Origin: Pseudomonadota bacterium
Lineage (GTDB): Bacteria > Desulfobacterota > Desulfovibrionia > Desulfovibrionales > Desulfovibrionaceae
NCBI GenBank assembly: GCA_023399375.1
Contig: JAEWPX010000110.1
Coordinates: 76,127 to 140,126 of the forward strand
Length of the DNA stretch: 64,000 nucleotides
Direction of reading: 5' to 3'
A program made the translations under genes and the position numbers. The first letter of the stretch is position 1, and the number at the start of each line of letters is the position of its first letter. Positions 35,375 through 45,154 of the stretch are shown one piece after another. The notes under the pieces are model-generated. The model did not search any database. It was not told where the DNA came from and saw only the letters and a program-made list of their open reading frames with translations.

Positions 35375-37033
35375 ATGCGCGCAACGACCCATTTGCGGGA
35401 GCTTCTGGAAAAGGCCCTGGCCGCGCGGGATATCGCCTGGCCGGAAAAAACCACCATCGAACCGCCCCGCGACAAGGCCCACGGCGACCTGGCCACCAAC
35501 GTCGCCATGGTCGCGTCCAAGCAGGCAAAGATGCCGCCGCGACAGCTGGCCGAAGCCATCCGCGAGGAACTGTTCGCCGCAGGCGGCGACATCGCCGCCG
35601 TGGACGTTGCCGGCCCGGGCTTTTTGAACGTCACCTTCGCGCCGGCCTTCTGGCAGCGCACCGTGCTCGAGGTCGCCGCGGCCGGGGACGATTACGGCAA
35701 GCTCTCCATCGGCGCAGGCACGCGCATCCAGGTGGAATTCGTCTCGGCCAACCCGACCGGCCCCCTGCACATCGGCCACGGCCGCGGCGCGGCCGTCGGC
35801 GACACGCTGGCCCGGGTGCTGCGCGCGGCCGGTTTCGACGTCGAGACTGAATACTACATCAACGACGCCGGCCGGCAGATGCGCATCCTCGGCATGTCCA
35901 TCCTCTACCGCTACCGCGAACTGCTCGGGGAGCCCGTGACCGAGCCCGAGGATTACTATCGGGGAGAGTACGTCAAGGAACTGGCCCAGGAGCTCATCGA
36001 CCGCGACGGCAAGGCGCTTCTCGAGCTGCCCGAGGCCAAGGCCATGGACGTGTGCCGGTTGCACGGCGAAAAGCGCATCCTCGACGGCATCAAGAAGGAT
36101 CTGGAGGATTTCCGGGTCCACCACGACGTCTGGTTCCCGGAATCCACGCTCTTCGCCGCCGGCGCGGTGGACCGCACCTTTGCGGAGCTCAAGGCGAAAA
36201 ACCTCGCCTACGACAAGGACGGGGCCCTGTGGTTCGCCACGACCAACTTCGGCGACGACAAGGACCGCGTGCTGGTCAAGTCCGGGGGCGAACTCACCTA
36301 TTTCGCTTCCGACATCGCCTACCACGACGACAAGTTCCGCCGGGGCTTCGACATCGCCGTGGACATCTGGGGCGCGGACCATCACGGCTACGTGCCGCGC
36401 ATGAAGGCCTGCGTGGCCGCGCTCGGGCGCGATTCCGAAGCGAGCCTCAAGGTCATCCTGGTCCAGCTCGTCAACCTGCTGCGGGGCGGCGAACAGATCG
36501 CCATGTCCACCCGGGCCGGCAAGTTCGAGACGCTGGCCGACGTGGTCGCGGAGGTCGGGGCCGATGCGGCCCGGTTCATGTTCCTGTCGCGCAAGTCCGA
36601 CAGCCACCTGGACTTCGACCTGGACGCGGTCAAGCAGCAGTCCATGGACAACCCGGTCTACTACGTGCAGTACGCCTACGCCCGGGTCAAATCGCTTTTC
36701 GCCAAGGCCGCCGAACGTGGCTTCGCGCCGGCTCCGGCCACGCCCGAACTGCTCGCGCGCTGCGACACCGCCGAGGACCTGGAGTTGCTCAAGCTCCTGG
36801 AGCAGTATCCCGACACCATCGCAGCGGCCGCACGGACGTTCTCGCCCCATCTGGTGAGCTTCTACCTGCGCGACCTGGCCGGCAGGCTGCACCGCTACTA
36901 CACCGTCAACCCGGTGCTCACGGCCGGGGACGACGCCCTGGTCGCGGCGCGGCTGCACCTGCTCGACGCCGTGGCCGCGGTGGTCAAAAACGGGTTGCGC
37001 CTGCTCGGCGTGTCCGCGCCGGACAAAATGTAG
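35375..37033 (+). CDS. argS: Arginyl-tRNA synthetase
   Basis: 552 residues from the ATG at 35375 ([11 protein letters not shown]). Class I synthetase: the HIGH motif appears as [16 protein letters not shown] near residue 135; the KMSKS loop is replaced by the lineage-typical [15 protein letters not shown] segment, where ArgRS often lacks the canonical Lys. N-terminal Add-1-like domain and the C-terminal DALR anticodon-binding domain with [14 protein letters not shown] are clear. Confidence 0.96.
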   Translation: MRATTHLRELLEKALAARDIAWPEKTTIEPPRDKAHGDLATNVAMVASKQAKMPPRQLAEAIREELFAAGGDIAAVDVAGPGFLNVTFAPAFWQRTVLEVAAAGDDYGKLSIGAGTRIQVEFVSANPTGPLHIGHGRGAAVGDTLARVLRAAGFDVETEYYINDAGRQMRILGMSILYRYRELLGEPVTEPEDYYRGEYVKELAQELIDRDGKALLELPEAKAMDVCRLHGEKRILDGIKKDLEDFRVHHDVWFPESTLFAAGAVDRTFAELKAKNLAYDKDGALWFATTNFGDDKDRVLVKSGGELTYFASDIAYHDDKFRRGFDIAVDIWGADHHGYVPRMKACVAALGRDSEASLKVILVQLVNLLRGGEQIAMSTRAGKFETLADVVAEVGADAARFMFLSRKSDSHLDFDLDAVKQQSMDNPVYYVQYAYARVKSLFAKAAERGFAPAPATPELLARCDTAEDLELLKLLEQYPDTIAAAARTFSPHLVSFYLRDLAGRLHRYYTVNPVLTAGDDALVAARLHLLDAVAAVVKNGLRLLGVSAPDKM

Positions 37034-37090
37034 GCGGCTTGACATTCGCGCGCCTTTGGCACTTATGCTCGGGCCAAGGAACCGAGCCGC

Positions 37091-37870
37091 ATGAAGCTTC
37101 TCAGCCGATTCAACGTATCCCAGGACAAGGGAGGACCGAAGAAGTTCTCCATTGAAATCAGCATGTCCGGCGTCATTTCCGTCGGCATCGTGGTCGTGCT
37201 CGGCATGTGCTGGGTCTTTATCCTCGGCATCCTTGTCGGCCGCGGCTACAAGCCCGAGACCGCCGTGCCGCAGATCGCCCAGATGATGCCGACCACCGAG
37301 CCCAAGCAGCCCGAGGGCGCGGCTCCGGGCGCGCCGCCCACCGTGCTCAAGCCCGAGGAACTCCAGTTCATGGAGGACCTGCACGACAACAAGAACGGCG
37401 AGGTGGTGGCCGACTCCACCCAGAAATCCTCGGCCGACGGCAAAAAGCCCGCGGAAACGCGCGCCACGCCCATGGGTTCCGCCCAGGCCCCCATGGCCAT
37501 CCCTGCTCGCCCCGCACCCGTGCCGGCAGCGGCCAACGCCGTTCCGCCCGCGCCGACGAAGCAGGCCGCCGCCCCGGCGTCCAAAGCGAAAACCGCGGTC
37601 GAGCCCAAGGCGCCTTTCGAGAAGAAGGAGGCCGGCAGGTTCGCGGCCACCTATCAGGTCGCTTCGTTTCCGTCCAAGGAGCAGGCCGATGCGATGCTGA
37701 AAAACCTTTCGCACAAGGGAATCACCGCCTCCATCCAGGAGGCCAGCGCCGGCAGCCGCAAGGTCTTCCGCGTCAAGGTGCAGTTCAAGGGCACCGAGGC
37801 GGAAATCGCCGACGGGCTGCGGCGGACAGGCGAAAAAGGCCCTATACTTCTCGGCAAAAAACCTTTATAA
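37091..37870 (+). CDS. SPOR-domain membrane protein
   Basis: 259 residues. Short basic cytoplasmic N-terminus, one transmembrane segment (about 27-50), Pro/Ala/Lys-rich periplasmic linker (60-175), then a SPOR domain (TYQVASFPSKEQADAMLKNL ... VFRVKVQFKGTEAEIADGLRR, about 183-255) that binds denuded septal peptidoglycan. Role probably in cell division or envelope. 57 nt after argS, likely the same operon. Confidence 0.87.
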   Translation: MKLLSRFNVSQDKGGPKKFSIEISMSGVISVGIVVVLGMCWVFILGILVGRGYKPETAVPQIAQMMPTTEPKQPEGAAPGAPPTVLKPEELQFMEDLHDNKNGEVVADSTQKSSADGKKPAETRATPMGSAQAPMAIPARPAPVPAAANAVPPAPTKQAAAPASKAKTAVEPKAPFEKKEAGRFAATYQVASFPSKEQADAMLKNLSHKGITASIQEASAGSRKVFRVKVQFKGTEAEIADGLRRTGEKGPILLGKKPL

Positions 37871-37917
37871 GGATCGCCCGCTTTCGCGGCAAAATCGATG
37901 CATAAAGAGGACCGCCA

Positions 37918-38472
37918 ATGATCCCAGGCTCTTTCGTCCCCACCAAGGCGTTTTTCACCAAAGGTGTCGGCCGCCACAAAAATAAGCTCCAATCCTTCGA
38001 GTTGGCCCTGCGCGAAGCCGGCATCGAAAAGCTCAACCTCGTTTACGTGTCGAGCATCTTTCCGCCGCATTGCCAGTTGATCACCATCCCCGAGGGCGTG
38101 AGCCTTCTTAGCCCCGGCCAGATCACCTTCTGCGTCATGGCCAGAAACGCCACCGACGAAAAGAACCGCCTCGTGGGCTCGGCCGTGGGCATGGCCTTCC
38201 CGGCCGACAAGTCCAACTACGGCTACATTTCCGAGCACACGGCCTTCGGCGCCGAGGAGCAGGAAATCGGCGACTTCGCCGAGGACCTCGCCTCCACCAT
38301 GCTCGCCACCACCCTCGGCATCGACTTCGATCCGGAGACGGCCTACGACGAGCGCCGCCAGACCTACCTCATGAGCGGCAAGATCATCGATTCCGCCTCC
38401 ATGCCCTGCGTGACCACGGGCGAATCGGGCATGTGGACCACGACCATCTCCGCGGTGGTGTTCATTCCCTAA
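37918..38472 (+). CDS. pdaD: Pyruvoyl-dependent arginine decarboxylase
   Basis: 184 residues. Makes agmatine from arginine, the first step of polyamine synthesis from arginine. The proenzyme self-cleaves at a Ser-Ser; [12 protein letters not shown] places this at Ser45-Ser46, so the new N-terminal Ser46 would become the pyruvoyl group. The remaining segments ([34 protein letters not shown]) match the PvlArgDC family. AGAGGA precedes the ATG. Confidence 0.93.
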   Translation: MIPGSFVPTKAFFTKGVGRHKNKLQSFELALREAGIEKLNLVYVSSIFPPHCQLITIPEGVSLLSPGQITFCVMARNATDEKNRLVGSAVGMAFPADKSNYGYISEHTAFGAEEQEIGDFAEDLASTMLATTLGIDFDPETAYDERRQTYLMSGKIIDSASMPCVTTGESGMWTTTISAVVFIP

Positions 38473-38538
38473 GCCCATGTCCCAGGCGGCACTCTTCGCC
38501 CCCGGGTCGGCGGCCGGGTCTCAGCCGGAGCTCGGCTG

Positions 38539-39171
38539 ATGGACGCGGCCGCCCGAGCCCGGGAAATCGTCAAGCGGCTGACGCCGCTCTATCCCGACCT
38601 TTCGCCGGCGCTCGACCACAAAAGCGCCTACGAACTTCTTGTGGCCACGGTCCTGGCCGCACAGTGCACCGACGCCCGCGTCAACACCGTCACGCCCGCA
38701 TTCTTCCGCCGCTGGCCCGATCCCGCCGCCCTGGCGCGAGCCATGGTCGGCGACGTGGAGGATGTTGTCCATTCCACGGGCTTTTTCCGGCAAAAGGCCA
38801 AAAACCTCGTGGCCGCGGCCAAGCTTATGGTCTCCCGGCACGACGGAGCCGTGCCGGACACCATGGAAGCGCTCACGGCGCTGCCGGGAGTCGCGCGCAA
38901 GACGGCCAACATCGTGCTGTCCAATGCGCTCGGCAAAAACGAGGGCATCGCCGTGGACACTCACGTGCGCCGGCTGTCCTTCCGTCTGGGCTTGACGTCC
39001 TCGGACAACCCGATCATCATAGAAAAGGATATGATGCCGCTTTTTGCGCGCAAGGACTGGGGGGCGATCAACCATCTGCTGGTCCTGCACGGCCGGGCCG
39101 TGTGCAAGGCCCGCTCGCCCCGTTGCGACGCCTGCGCGCTCGGCGACATCTGTCCGAGGCGCGGACTCTGA
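38539..39171 (+). CDS. nth: Endonuclease III
   Basis: 210 residues. DNA glycosylase/AP lyase for oxidised pyrimidines. HhH with catalytic Lys in LPGVARKTANIVL (Lys121) and catalytic Asp in VDTHVRRLSFRLG (Asp140). The [4Fe-4S] ligands are present as Cys-x6-Cys-x2-Cys-x5-Cys at the C-terminus. Fourth DNA-repair glycosylase/nuclease gene in the window (tag, uvrC, xth, nth). Confidence 0.96.
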   Translation: MDAAARAREIVKRLTPLYPDLSPALDHKSAYELLVATVLAAQCTDARVNTVTPAFFRRWPDPAALARAMVGDVEDVVHSTGFFRQKAKNLVAAAKLMVSRHDGAVPDTMEALTALPGVARKTANIVLSNALGKNEGIAVDTHVRRLSFRLGLTSSDNPIIIEKDMMPLFARKDWGAINHLLVLHGRAVCKARSPRCDACALGDICPRRGL

Positions 39172-39293
39172 CCGCGCCCATGGCCGCCGCGCCATCGTGA
39201 ACAACCCGTTTTCCGGTTTGCAACCGTAGCGCCGCCATGTGACGTTCCGGGCCGGCCCTGCCGGACTTCGTGACGGCGGCACCCGAGGGGTCC

Positions 39294-42167
39294 ATGACCG
39301 CCGTGCCCAGTTCCGCTCCTTCCACCCGACGCGACCGCCTGGTCCTTGGCTTCGTCTTCCTGCTTTCCGGCGCTTCGGCCCTGCTGTTCGAAACCCTGTG
39401 GCTGCATCTGGCCGGGCTGGTCTTCGGCGTCGGCGTCTACGCCAGCGCGCTGGTTCTCTCGAGCTTCATGGGCGGGCTCGCCCTCGGCAACGCGCTGATC
39501 TCCCGCTTCGGCCGCGACGTGACCGATCCGGTGCGCTTCTACGCCGCCATGGAACTGCTCGTCGGGGCCTGGGGGTTGCTGCTGGTCCTGTGCTTTCCCC
39601 TGCTCACGGTGTGGCTCGGGGCCATGCTGAACCCGGCCCTGGACAAGCCCATTTTGCTCAATTCCCTGCGTTTTTCGTTTTCGTTCCTGCTTTTTCTGCT
39701 GCCGGCCACGGCCATGGGCGTGACGCTGCCGCTTCTGGTCAAGGCCCTGGCCCGCCGGCCCGGGGAATTCGGCCTCGCCCTCGGCCGGCTGTACGGCGTC
39801 AACACACTCGGGGCCTGCCTTGGCGCGCTGCTCGGCGAAACGGTGCTCATCGCGCCGCTAGGGCTCTCGGGAACGGGCTGGTTCGCCGCCGGGCTCAACG
39901 TGCTGGCCGCCGTCGGCGCGCTGGCCGTTTCCGCGAAATTCCGCGAGGAACCCGCGCGCGCGGACGACGCGGCCAAGGCCGCCCAACCGCCGCTGTCCCC
40001 CCGGGCCAGAAGGCTGCTCGCGGCCGGCTTCCTGTCCGGCGCGGCGTTTCTGGGGCTGGAGGTCGTCTGGACCCGCTTTCTCCAGCTTTTCGTGCGCTCC
40101 ACAGGTTTGGCCTTTGCCGTGATGCTCGCCGTGATCCTGGCCGGCATCGGCCTCGGCGGCGCGTTCGCGGGCTGGTGGCTGCGCCGCGAGGCCGACGGAC
40201 GCCGCATCACCGCGCCCCTGGTTCTTTGCATCGGAGCCGCCGCCCTGGTCTCCTACCGCCTCTTCGAGGCCGCGGCCGGAGTGTCGCTTGGCGTCTATCA
40301 GACCGTGGACTGGCGCTACGTGGCCGTGCTGTCCCTGGCCCTGATGTTCCCCGCCGCCTTCGTCTCAGGCCTGGTCTTCACGACGCTCGGCGAGGCCTTC
40401 CACCGCGAAGTGGGCGACAGGGCGCGCTCGGCCGGCCTCGTGGCCATGGCCAACACCCTGGGGGCCATGCTCGGGCCTCTTGCCGCCGGCTTCGTCCTCC
40501 TGCCGGTCCTCGGCATGGAATGGAGCCTTTTTGCCTTGTGCGCCGCCTACGCCCTGCCGGCCGCGCTCTGCCTGGGCAAGGCCGCGCCCTGGCCGTCGCC
40601 GCGCGCAAGCCGCCCGCTCCAGGCCGCCGGCGTCGCTTTCGCCGTGAGCCTCGCGATCTTCCCCTTCGGCTCCATGGCGGGCTATTTCCAGCGCGCCTGC
40701 GCCGACTTCATAAAAGATGGCGAAAAGCTCATCGCCACCATCGAAGGCGTCTCCGGCACCCTGCAATACCTCCGCCAGGACTACCTCGGACAGCCCTACG
40801 CCTATCGTCTCGTCACCGACGGCTACTCCATGTCCTCCACGGACCGCAGCGCCAAGCGCTACATGAAGCTTTTCGCCTATTTCCCCGAGGCCGTGCTGCA
40901 AAACCCCAAGTCCGCACTGCTCATCTGCTTCGGCACGGGTTCCACGGCCACGGCCCTGACCGAGGACAAACGGCTGACGTCCATCGACGTGGTGGACATC
41001 TCCCAGGACGTCCTGAACGGCGCATCCATCGTCTATCCCAAGCCCGAAAAAAATCCCCTGGAAGACCCCCGTGTCCGCACCCATGTGGAGGACGGCCGGT
41101 TCTTCCTGCTGGCCTCGAGCAAGAAATACGACATCATCACGGCCGAGCCGCCGCCGCCCATGATGGCCGGCGTGGCCAATCTCTATTCCCGGGAATACTT
41201 CCGGCTCATCCGCGACCGTCTGGCCGACGGCGGCATGGTCACCTACTGGCTGCCGGTGTTCGAGATTTCCCCGCAGGACGCCAAGGCCATCCTCAAGGCC
41301 TTTTCGGAAGCCTTCGAGCACGCCTCGCTGTGGATGGGCGACAATTTCAATTGGATGATGGTCGGGGTGAAAAAGCCCAAAGGCCCCAAGCCGGACGCGG
41401 ATTTTTCCCAGCCCTGGGACGCCCCGGACACCGGGGAGGGACTGCGCCGCATCGCCGTGGAGAAGCCGGCCCAGCTCGGCGCGCTCTTCATGCTCGACGG
41501 CAAGTCCCTGGCCGACTACCTCGGCGACGCCAAGCCGCTCACCGACAACTATCCCAAGCGCCTGCGCGGCTATCCGGACAGCCCCGAGGCCCAGAAGCAG
41601 TTTCTGGCCGAACACGACAAGCTCATGGACGCCATGGCCGCCAAGGCGCGCTTCGCCGACTCGGCCGAAGCGGCCCTGCTCCTGCCGCCCGCCGTCCGGG
41701 CCGAGGCCGACGCCTGGTTCGAGACGCAGCAGATCATGAACACCTATCTCAACAACATGCTCACGCCGCCGCCCTCCCTGCCGGCGGTCAACTACGTGCT
41801 TTCGGGCACGGATCTGCGCGTGCTGCCGCTTTGGCTCATGAAGTCCGACGCCAAGAAACAGGCCATAGTGACCAAGGAACTGGACGCGGGCATGGTCCCC
41901 ACGGCGGAGACGGAATTCCAGCTCGGCATCCGCGCCCTGGCCGAGCGCGACTACCTGCTGGCCGAAGCCAAGCTCCGGCGCGCCCAGGATCTGGGCTACC
42001 CGAGCAACCTCGCCCCGGCGCGCGTGTTCGTGCTGTGCCTCGCCGGCCGGCTGGCCGAAGCCGAAGACCTCGCGGCCGTGGCCTTCAAGGGCGGACAGGC
42101 CAGCGCCGCTGCCAAGTCCTACATGGACTGGCTGGCCCAGACCTTCGGCTTCAAGAGCCCGTTCTAG
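39294..42167 (+). CDS. Fused membrane (MFS-like) / spermidine-synthase-like protein
   Basis: 957 residues from the ATG at 39294 with GAGGGG upstream (an in-frame GTG at 39270 adds eight). Residues about 10-470: around ten hydrophobic helices, beginning LLFETLWLHL. About 480-690: spermidine-synthase-like Rossmann domain (SALLICFGTGSTATAL, IDVVDISQDVL, VRTHVEDGRFFLL, YDIITAEPPPPMM, LYSREYFRLIRDRLADGGM). The SpeE catalytic Asp in the D-S-x-D-P region is replaced by AEPPPP, so a true aminopropyl transfer is doubtful. A roughly 270-residue TPR-like C-terminal extension follows. Lies near pdaD, but the polyamine link is only contextual. Confidence 0.85.
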   Translation: MTAVPSSAPSTRRDRLVLGFVFLLSGASALLFETLWLHLAGLVFGVGVYASALVLSSFMGGLALGNALISRFGRDVTDPVRFYAAMELLVGAWGLLLVLCFPLLTVWLGAMLNPALDKPILLNSLRFSFSFLLFLLPATAMGVTLPLLVKALARRPGEFGLALGRLYGVNTLGACLGALLGETVLIAPLGLSGTGWFAAGLNVLAAVGALAVSAKFREEPARADDAAKAAQPPLSPRARRLLAAGFLSGAAFLGLEVVWTRFLQLFVRSTGLAFAVMLAVILAGIGLGGAFAGWWLRREADGRRITAPLVLCIGAAALVSYRLFEAAAGVSLGVYQTVDWRYVAVLSLALMFPAAFVSGLVFTTLGEAFHREVGDRARSAGLVAMANTLGAMLGPLAAGFVLLPVLGMEWSLFALCAAYALPAALCLGKAAPWPSPRASRPLQAAGVAFAVSLAIFPFGSMAGYFQRACADFIKDGEKLIATIEGVSGTLQYLRQDYLGQPYAYRLVTDGYSMSSTDRSAKRYMKLFAYFPEAVLQNPKSALLICFGTGSTATALTEDKRLTSIDVVDISQDVLNGASIVYPKPEKNPLEDPRVRTHVEDGRFFLLASSKKYDIITAEPPPPMMAGVANLYSREYFRLIRDRLADGGMVTYWLPVFEISPQDAKAILKAFSEAFEHASLWMGDNFNWMMVGVKKPKGPKPDADFSQPWDAPDTGEGLRRIAVEKPAQLGALFMLDGKSLADYLGDAKPLTDNYPKRLRGYPDSPEAQKQFLAEHDKLMDAMAAKARFADSAEAALLLPPAVRAEADAWFETQQIMNTYLNNMLTPPPSLPAVNYVLSGTDLRVLPLWLMKSDAKKQAIVTKELDAGMVPTAETEFQLGIRALAERDYLLAEAKLRRAQDLGYPSNLAPARVFVLCLAGRLAEAEDLAAVAFKGGQASAAAKSYMDWLAQTFGFKSPF

Positions 42168-42172
42168 CCCTG

Positions 42173-42203
42173 CGCCGGCTGCGGCCTAGCGCTGCAGCCG
42201 GCG
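42173..42203. repeat. Inverted repeat after the spermidine-synthase-like gene
   Basis: cgccggctgc (42173-42182) and gcagccggcg (42194-42203) form a perfect 10-bp stem with an 11-nt loop. No T run follows, so it may be a Rho-assisted 3' end or stability element rather than an intrinsic terminator. Confidence 0.5.
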
Positions 42204-42321
42204 TCCCTCACGGCATTGGAACGATTGAGTACCTCTATTGCTTCCGGCGCAGCGCATCGAATCAATCGATTTGACCTTCCCCGCGTCCCAGGGACTATGC
42301 TCAGCGGTAAAAGGAGCATCC

Positions 42322-42933
42322 ATGGACACGACGCTGGATTGCCGGGGACTTGCCTGCCCCGGGCCTGTGCTGCGCTGCAAGGAATGCGTGGAAAAAGACG
42401 CCCCCCAAACCCTCACCGTCACCGTGGACAACCAGGCGGCCAAGGAAAACGTCACCCGGTTCCTTGGCATGCGTGGCTATACCGTCGCGGCGCACGAAGC
42501 CGACGGGCTTTTCATGCTGACGGCCACGGCCTCCGGCGACGCCCCGCAACCGGCCCCGGCCGCCGCGCCCACCGCGCCGCGTCAGGCAGCGGAAAATCCC
42601 AGAACGGCCGTGTTCATCACCGCCGACACCGTGGGCCGGGGCGATCCCGAACTCGGGGCCAAGCTCATGGTCAACTTCGTGAACACCCTGCCTGAACTTG
42701 GCGAAGGGCTGTGGCGCGTCATCCTGGTCAACGGCGGCGTGAAACTGGCCGTTGCCGGCAGTCCGGTCCTGCCCAAGCTCAAGGATCTGACCGCCTCGGG
42801 CGTCTCTCTTCTCGTCTGCGGCACCTGTCTGGACTTTTTCGGCATTCTGGACAAGAAAGAAGTCGGCGAGACGACCAACATGCTCGATGTGGTCACAAGC
42901 CTCGCTCTCGCGGACAAGGTCATCCAGATTTGA
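42322..42933 (+). CDS. yedF: Sulfurtransferase-like selenium metabolism protein YedF
   Basis: 203 residues from the ATG at 42322 (AAAAGGAGC upstream). N-terminal TusA-like domain with DCRGLACPGPVLRCKE (CPxP-type motif, Cys12) and FLGMRGYTV; Pro/Ala linker; C-terminal DsrE-like domain (TAVFITADTVGRGDPELGAKLM ... VSLLVCGTCLDFFGILDK). This two-domain form is TIGR03527, found in selenium-using bacteria, and is expected to handle persulfide or selenium. Confidence 0.93.
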   Translation: MDTTLDCRGLACPGPVLRCKECVEKDAPQTLTVTVDNQAAKENVTRFLGMRGYTVAAHEADGLFMLTATASGDAPQPAPAAAPTAPRQAAENPRTAVFITADTVGRGDPELGAKLMVNFVNTLPELGEGLWRVILVNGGVKLAVAGSPVLPKLKDLTASGVSLLVCGTCLDFFGILDKKEVGETTNMLDVVTSLALADKVIQI

Positions 42934-42939
42934 ACCGAG

Positions 42940-42969
42940 CGGCCGGTGCCCGGCGGCCGTTTCCTTTTT
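42940..42969 (+). terminator. Candidate terminator after yedF
   Basis: cggccg at 42940-42945 and cggccg at 42954-42959 pair (an alternative inner stem gccgg/ccggc also forms), followed by TTTCCTTTTT. It sits immediately after the yedF stop and would separate it from the kinase gene. Confidence 0.6.
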
Positions 42970-43052
42970 GCACGACGCCGGCTGCGCGCCGCCCGTATAC
43001 GGCGCACGGACGCACCGGGCGTCGTCCGGACGCAGGAGCCGTAAAAAGCCGC

Positions 43053-44186
43053 ATGCAGGATGAAAGTTCGACCACGGAGTATCTGCCAGCCCGTCGCCTC
43101 AGCCGGGAGCGTATCCTGGAAATCGCCCGGGAGATTTCGCAGTCCCCGGCGGCGTGGTCCCTTGGCGTCGTGCCCCTGGCCATAGCCATCGTCAACGAAA
43201 CGCGGCAGATCGTCTACGCCAACGACCGCTTCGCCGCCCTGGCCAACGCCGCTTCCCCGGAAGAGGTTCTCGGCATGCGCCCGGGCGAGGCCCTGGGCTG
43301 CCTGCATGCCTTCGAAAGCGAAGGAGGATGCGGCACCACGCGCTTTTGCCAATACTGCGGCGCGGCCAACGCCATCGTCAAAAGCCTCGGCGGCCAGCGC
43401 GCCACCCAGGAATGCGCCATCAACCGCAAAAACGTCACCGAACTCGATGCGCTAAACCTGCAGGTCTGGACCTGCCCCATGGAACGGGGCGACCAGCGGC
43501 TTGTGCTCAATTCCATTCTCGACATCGCCCACGAAAAAGCCCTGCGGACCTTCGAACGCATCTTCTTCCACGACGTCATGAACGCCGTCTCCGGCATCAA
43601 GGGCATCCACGAAATCATCGCCCCGGAACTGCCGGACCGGTTCCTGCCCGACATGGACCTGCTGCGCCGGGCCATCGAGGACATCCAGAACATCATCGAG
43701 ACGCAAAAGGACTTCCTCTCCGTCGAAATGAAGGAATATTCGCCGGCTTTCGCCTCCTGCGACACCCGCGAGGTCCTTTCCTACCTAGCCTCCTACTGCC
43801 AGTCGTTCACCTTCGACGCCTCCCGAACCATCCTCGTCGATCCGTCGTCGCCGACGCTTCGCTTTTCGACAGACCTGCGCATCCTGCAGCGCGTGATGGT
43901 CAACATGATCAAAAACGCCCTGGAAGCCTCACGCCCCGGCGAGGCCGTCACCCTCGGCTGCGAACATGGAGAAGGCGGCGTGGTCCTATGGGTCCGCAAC
44001 AACGCCGTGTTGCCCCGGGAAACGAAAATGCGCCTGTTCCAGAAAGGCTATTCCACAAAAGGCGCGGGCCGGGGCTTCGGCACGTACAGCATGCGCCTGT
44101 TCGCCCGCCAGTGCCTGGGCGGCGACGTGGACTTCGAAAGCGCTCCTGAAACCGGCACCCGTTTTTTCCTCACCCTGCCGGGGTAA
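43053..44186 (+). CDS. PAS histidine kinase with Cys-rich sensor motif
   Basis: 377 residues from the ATG at 43053 (AGGAG lies 14 nt upstream). No membrane segment. N-terminal PAS (about 40-150) contains an insert with Cys83, Cys93, Cys99, Cys102 (GCLHA ... GGCGTTRFCQYCGAANAI) plus Cys121 and Cys141; this suggests a metal, Fe-S or redox-sensing site. The H-box is IFFHDVMNAVSGIKG (His173), a non-classical HisKA. HATPase: MVNMIKNALEAS (N), then WVRNNAV, FGTYSMRLFA (G2). No response regulator adjacent. Neighbour of yedF. Confidence 0.88.
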   Translation: MQDESSTTEYLPARRLSRERILEIAREISQSPAAWSLGVVPLAIAIVNETRQIVYANDRFAALANAASPEEVLGMRPGEALGCLHAFESEGGCGTTRFCQYCGAANAIVKSLGGQRATQECAINRKNVTELDALNLQVWTCPMERGDQRLVLNSILDIAHEKALRTFERIFFHDVMNAVSGIKGIHEIIAPELPDRFLPDMDLLRRAIEDIQNIIETQKDFLSVEMKEYSPAFASCDTREVLSYLASYCQSFTFDASRTILVDPSSPTLRFSTDLRILQRVMVNMIKNALEASRPGEAVTLGCEHGEGGVVLWVRNNAVLPRETKMRLFQKGYSTKGAGRGFGTYSMRLFARQCLGGDVDFESAPETGTRFFLTLPG

Positions 44187-44206
44187 ACGCTCTCTCCCCG
44201 CCCCTT

Positions 44207-44983
44207 ATGAACGAAACAGCCTCCATGCGCCTCAACAAGGCCCTGGCCGACGCCGGCGTGGCTTCGCGACGGCAGGCCGACGCGCTGATTGCCGCCGGGC
44301 GGGTGACAGTCAACGGAACCGTAGTCACGGAAATGGGATGCAAGGTCGATCCCGGCCGCGACGCCCTGGCCGTGGACGGCAAGCCCGTGTCCCTGCGCCG
44401 CGGAGACGCAGACCTGACGCTCATGCTGCACAAGCGCCCGGGCTGCGTGACCACGGCCCGCGACCCCGAAGGCCGGCCCACCGTGTTCGACGCCCTGCCC
44501 ACGCGCTTTCGCAAGCGGCGGCTTTTTTCCGTGGGGCGGTTGGACTACTTTTCCGAAGGGCTGCTCCTGCTCACCACCGACGGCGAACTGGCCTTCCGGC
44601 TGGCCCATCCGCGCTGGCACGTGGCCAAACACTACCGCGTCACGGTGCGCGGCACAGTCGGCCCGGAAACCCTCGATTCGATGGCGCGCGGCATGACCCT
44701 GGCCGAAGGCGAGACGCTCGCGCCCGTGCCTGCCCGCATCGTCAAACGCCTCGGCCCGGACCGCTTCGTGCTGGAGCTCGAACTCTCCCAGGGCGTCAAC
44801 CGCCAGGTCCGGCGCATGTGCCGCGACTTGGGGCTCACGGTGCTCAAGCTCGTGCGCATCGCCCAGGGGCCGCTCGCCTTGGGCGAGCTGCCGCCCGGAG
44901 AATGCCGGGAGCTCGCGGCCGGCGAACTGGCCGCCCTGCGCCGCGCTGTGGGGCTCGATGCGGCCCCTGCTGCCCCGCGCTAG
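44207..44983 (+). CDS. RsuA/RluB-family rRNA pseudouridine synthase
   Basis: 258 residues from the ATG at 44207; the ATG at 44225 (MRLNKALADAGVASRRQAD) is an equally good start, and neither has a clear Shine-Dalgarno. S4 RNA-binding domain, then the catalytic loop VGRLDYFSEGLLLLTTDG with Asp, and GVNRQVRRMC, all typical of the RsuA/RluB/RluE group. Which rRNA site it modifies cannot be told from sequence alone; RluB is most likely. Confidence 0.92.
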   Translation: MNETASMRLNKALADAGVASRRQADALIAAGRVTVNGTVVTEMGCKVDPGRDALAVDGKPVSLRRGDADLTLMLHKRPGCVTTARDPEGRPTVFDALPTRFRKRRLFSVGRLDYFSEGLLLLTTDGELAFRLAHPRWHVAKHYRVTVRGTVGPETLDSMARGMTLAEGETLAPVPARIVKRLGPDRFVLELELSQGVNRQVRRMCRDLGLTVLKLVRIAQGPLALGELPPGECRELAAGELAALRRAVGLDAAPAAPR

Positions 44984-45008
44984 CTTTTTTCTTTACAATC
45001 CCCTTCTG

Positions 45009-45036
45009 TTGACAAAATTTTCGTCCTGCTTATGAC
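45009..45036 (+). promoter_or_regulatory. Candidate sigma-70 promoter for the DsrE-like gene
   Basis: TTGACA (45009-45014), 16-bp spacer, TATGAC (45031-45036), in the 171-nt gap before the DsrE-like ATG. The -35 is perfect; the -10 shares TAT and the A with TATAAT, so only partly matches. Confidence 0.5.
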
Positions 45037-45154
45037 GCAAAGAGACTCTTTTCCGGCGGAAACGGGTCGAGCACGGCAGTCCATTCCCGGTGGCGAGCAA
45101 GCCGTGCGCCTGCACCCCGGCCGAGCCATCGCCCGGCAAACCCAGGGAGAAAGC

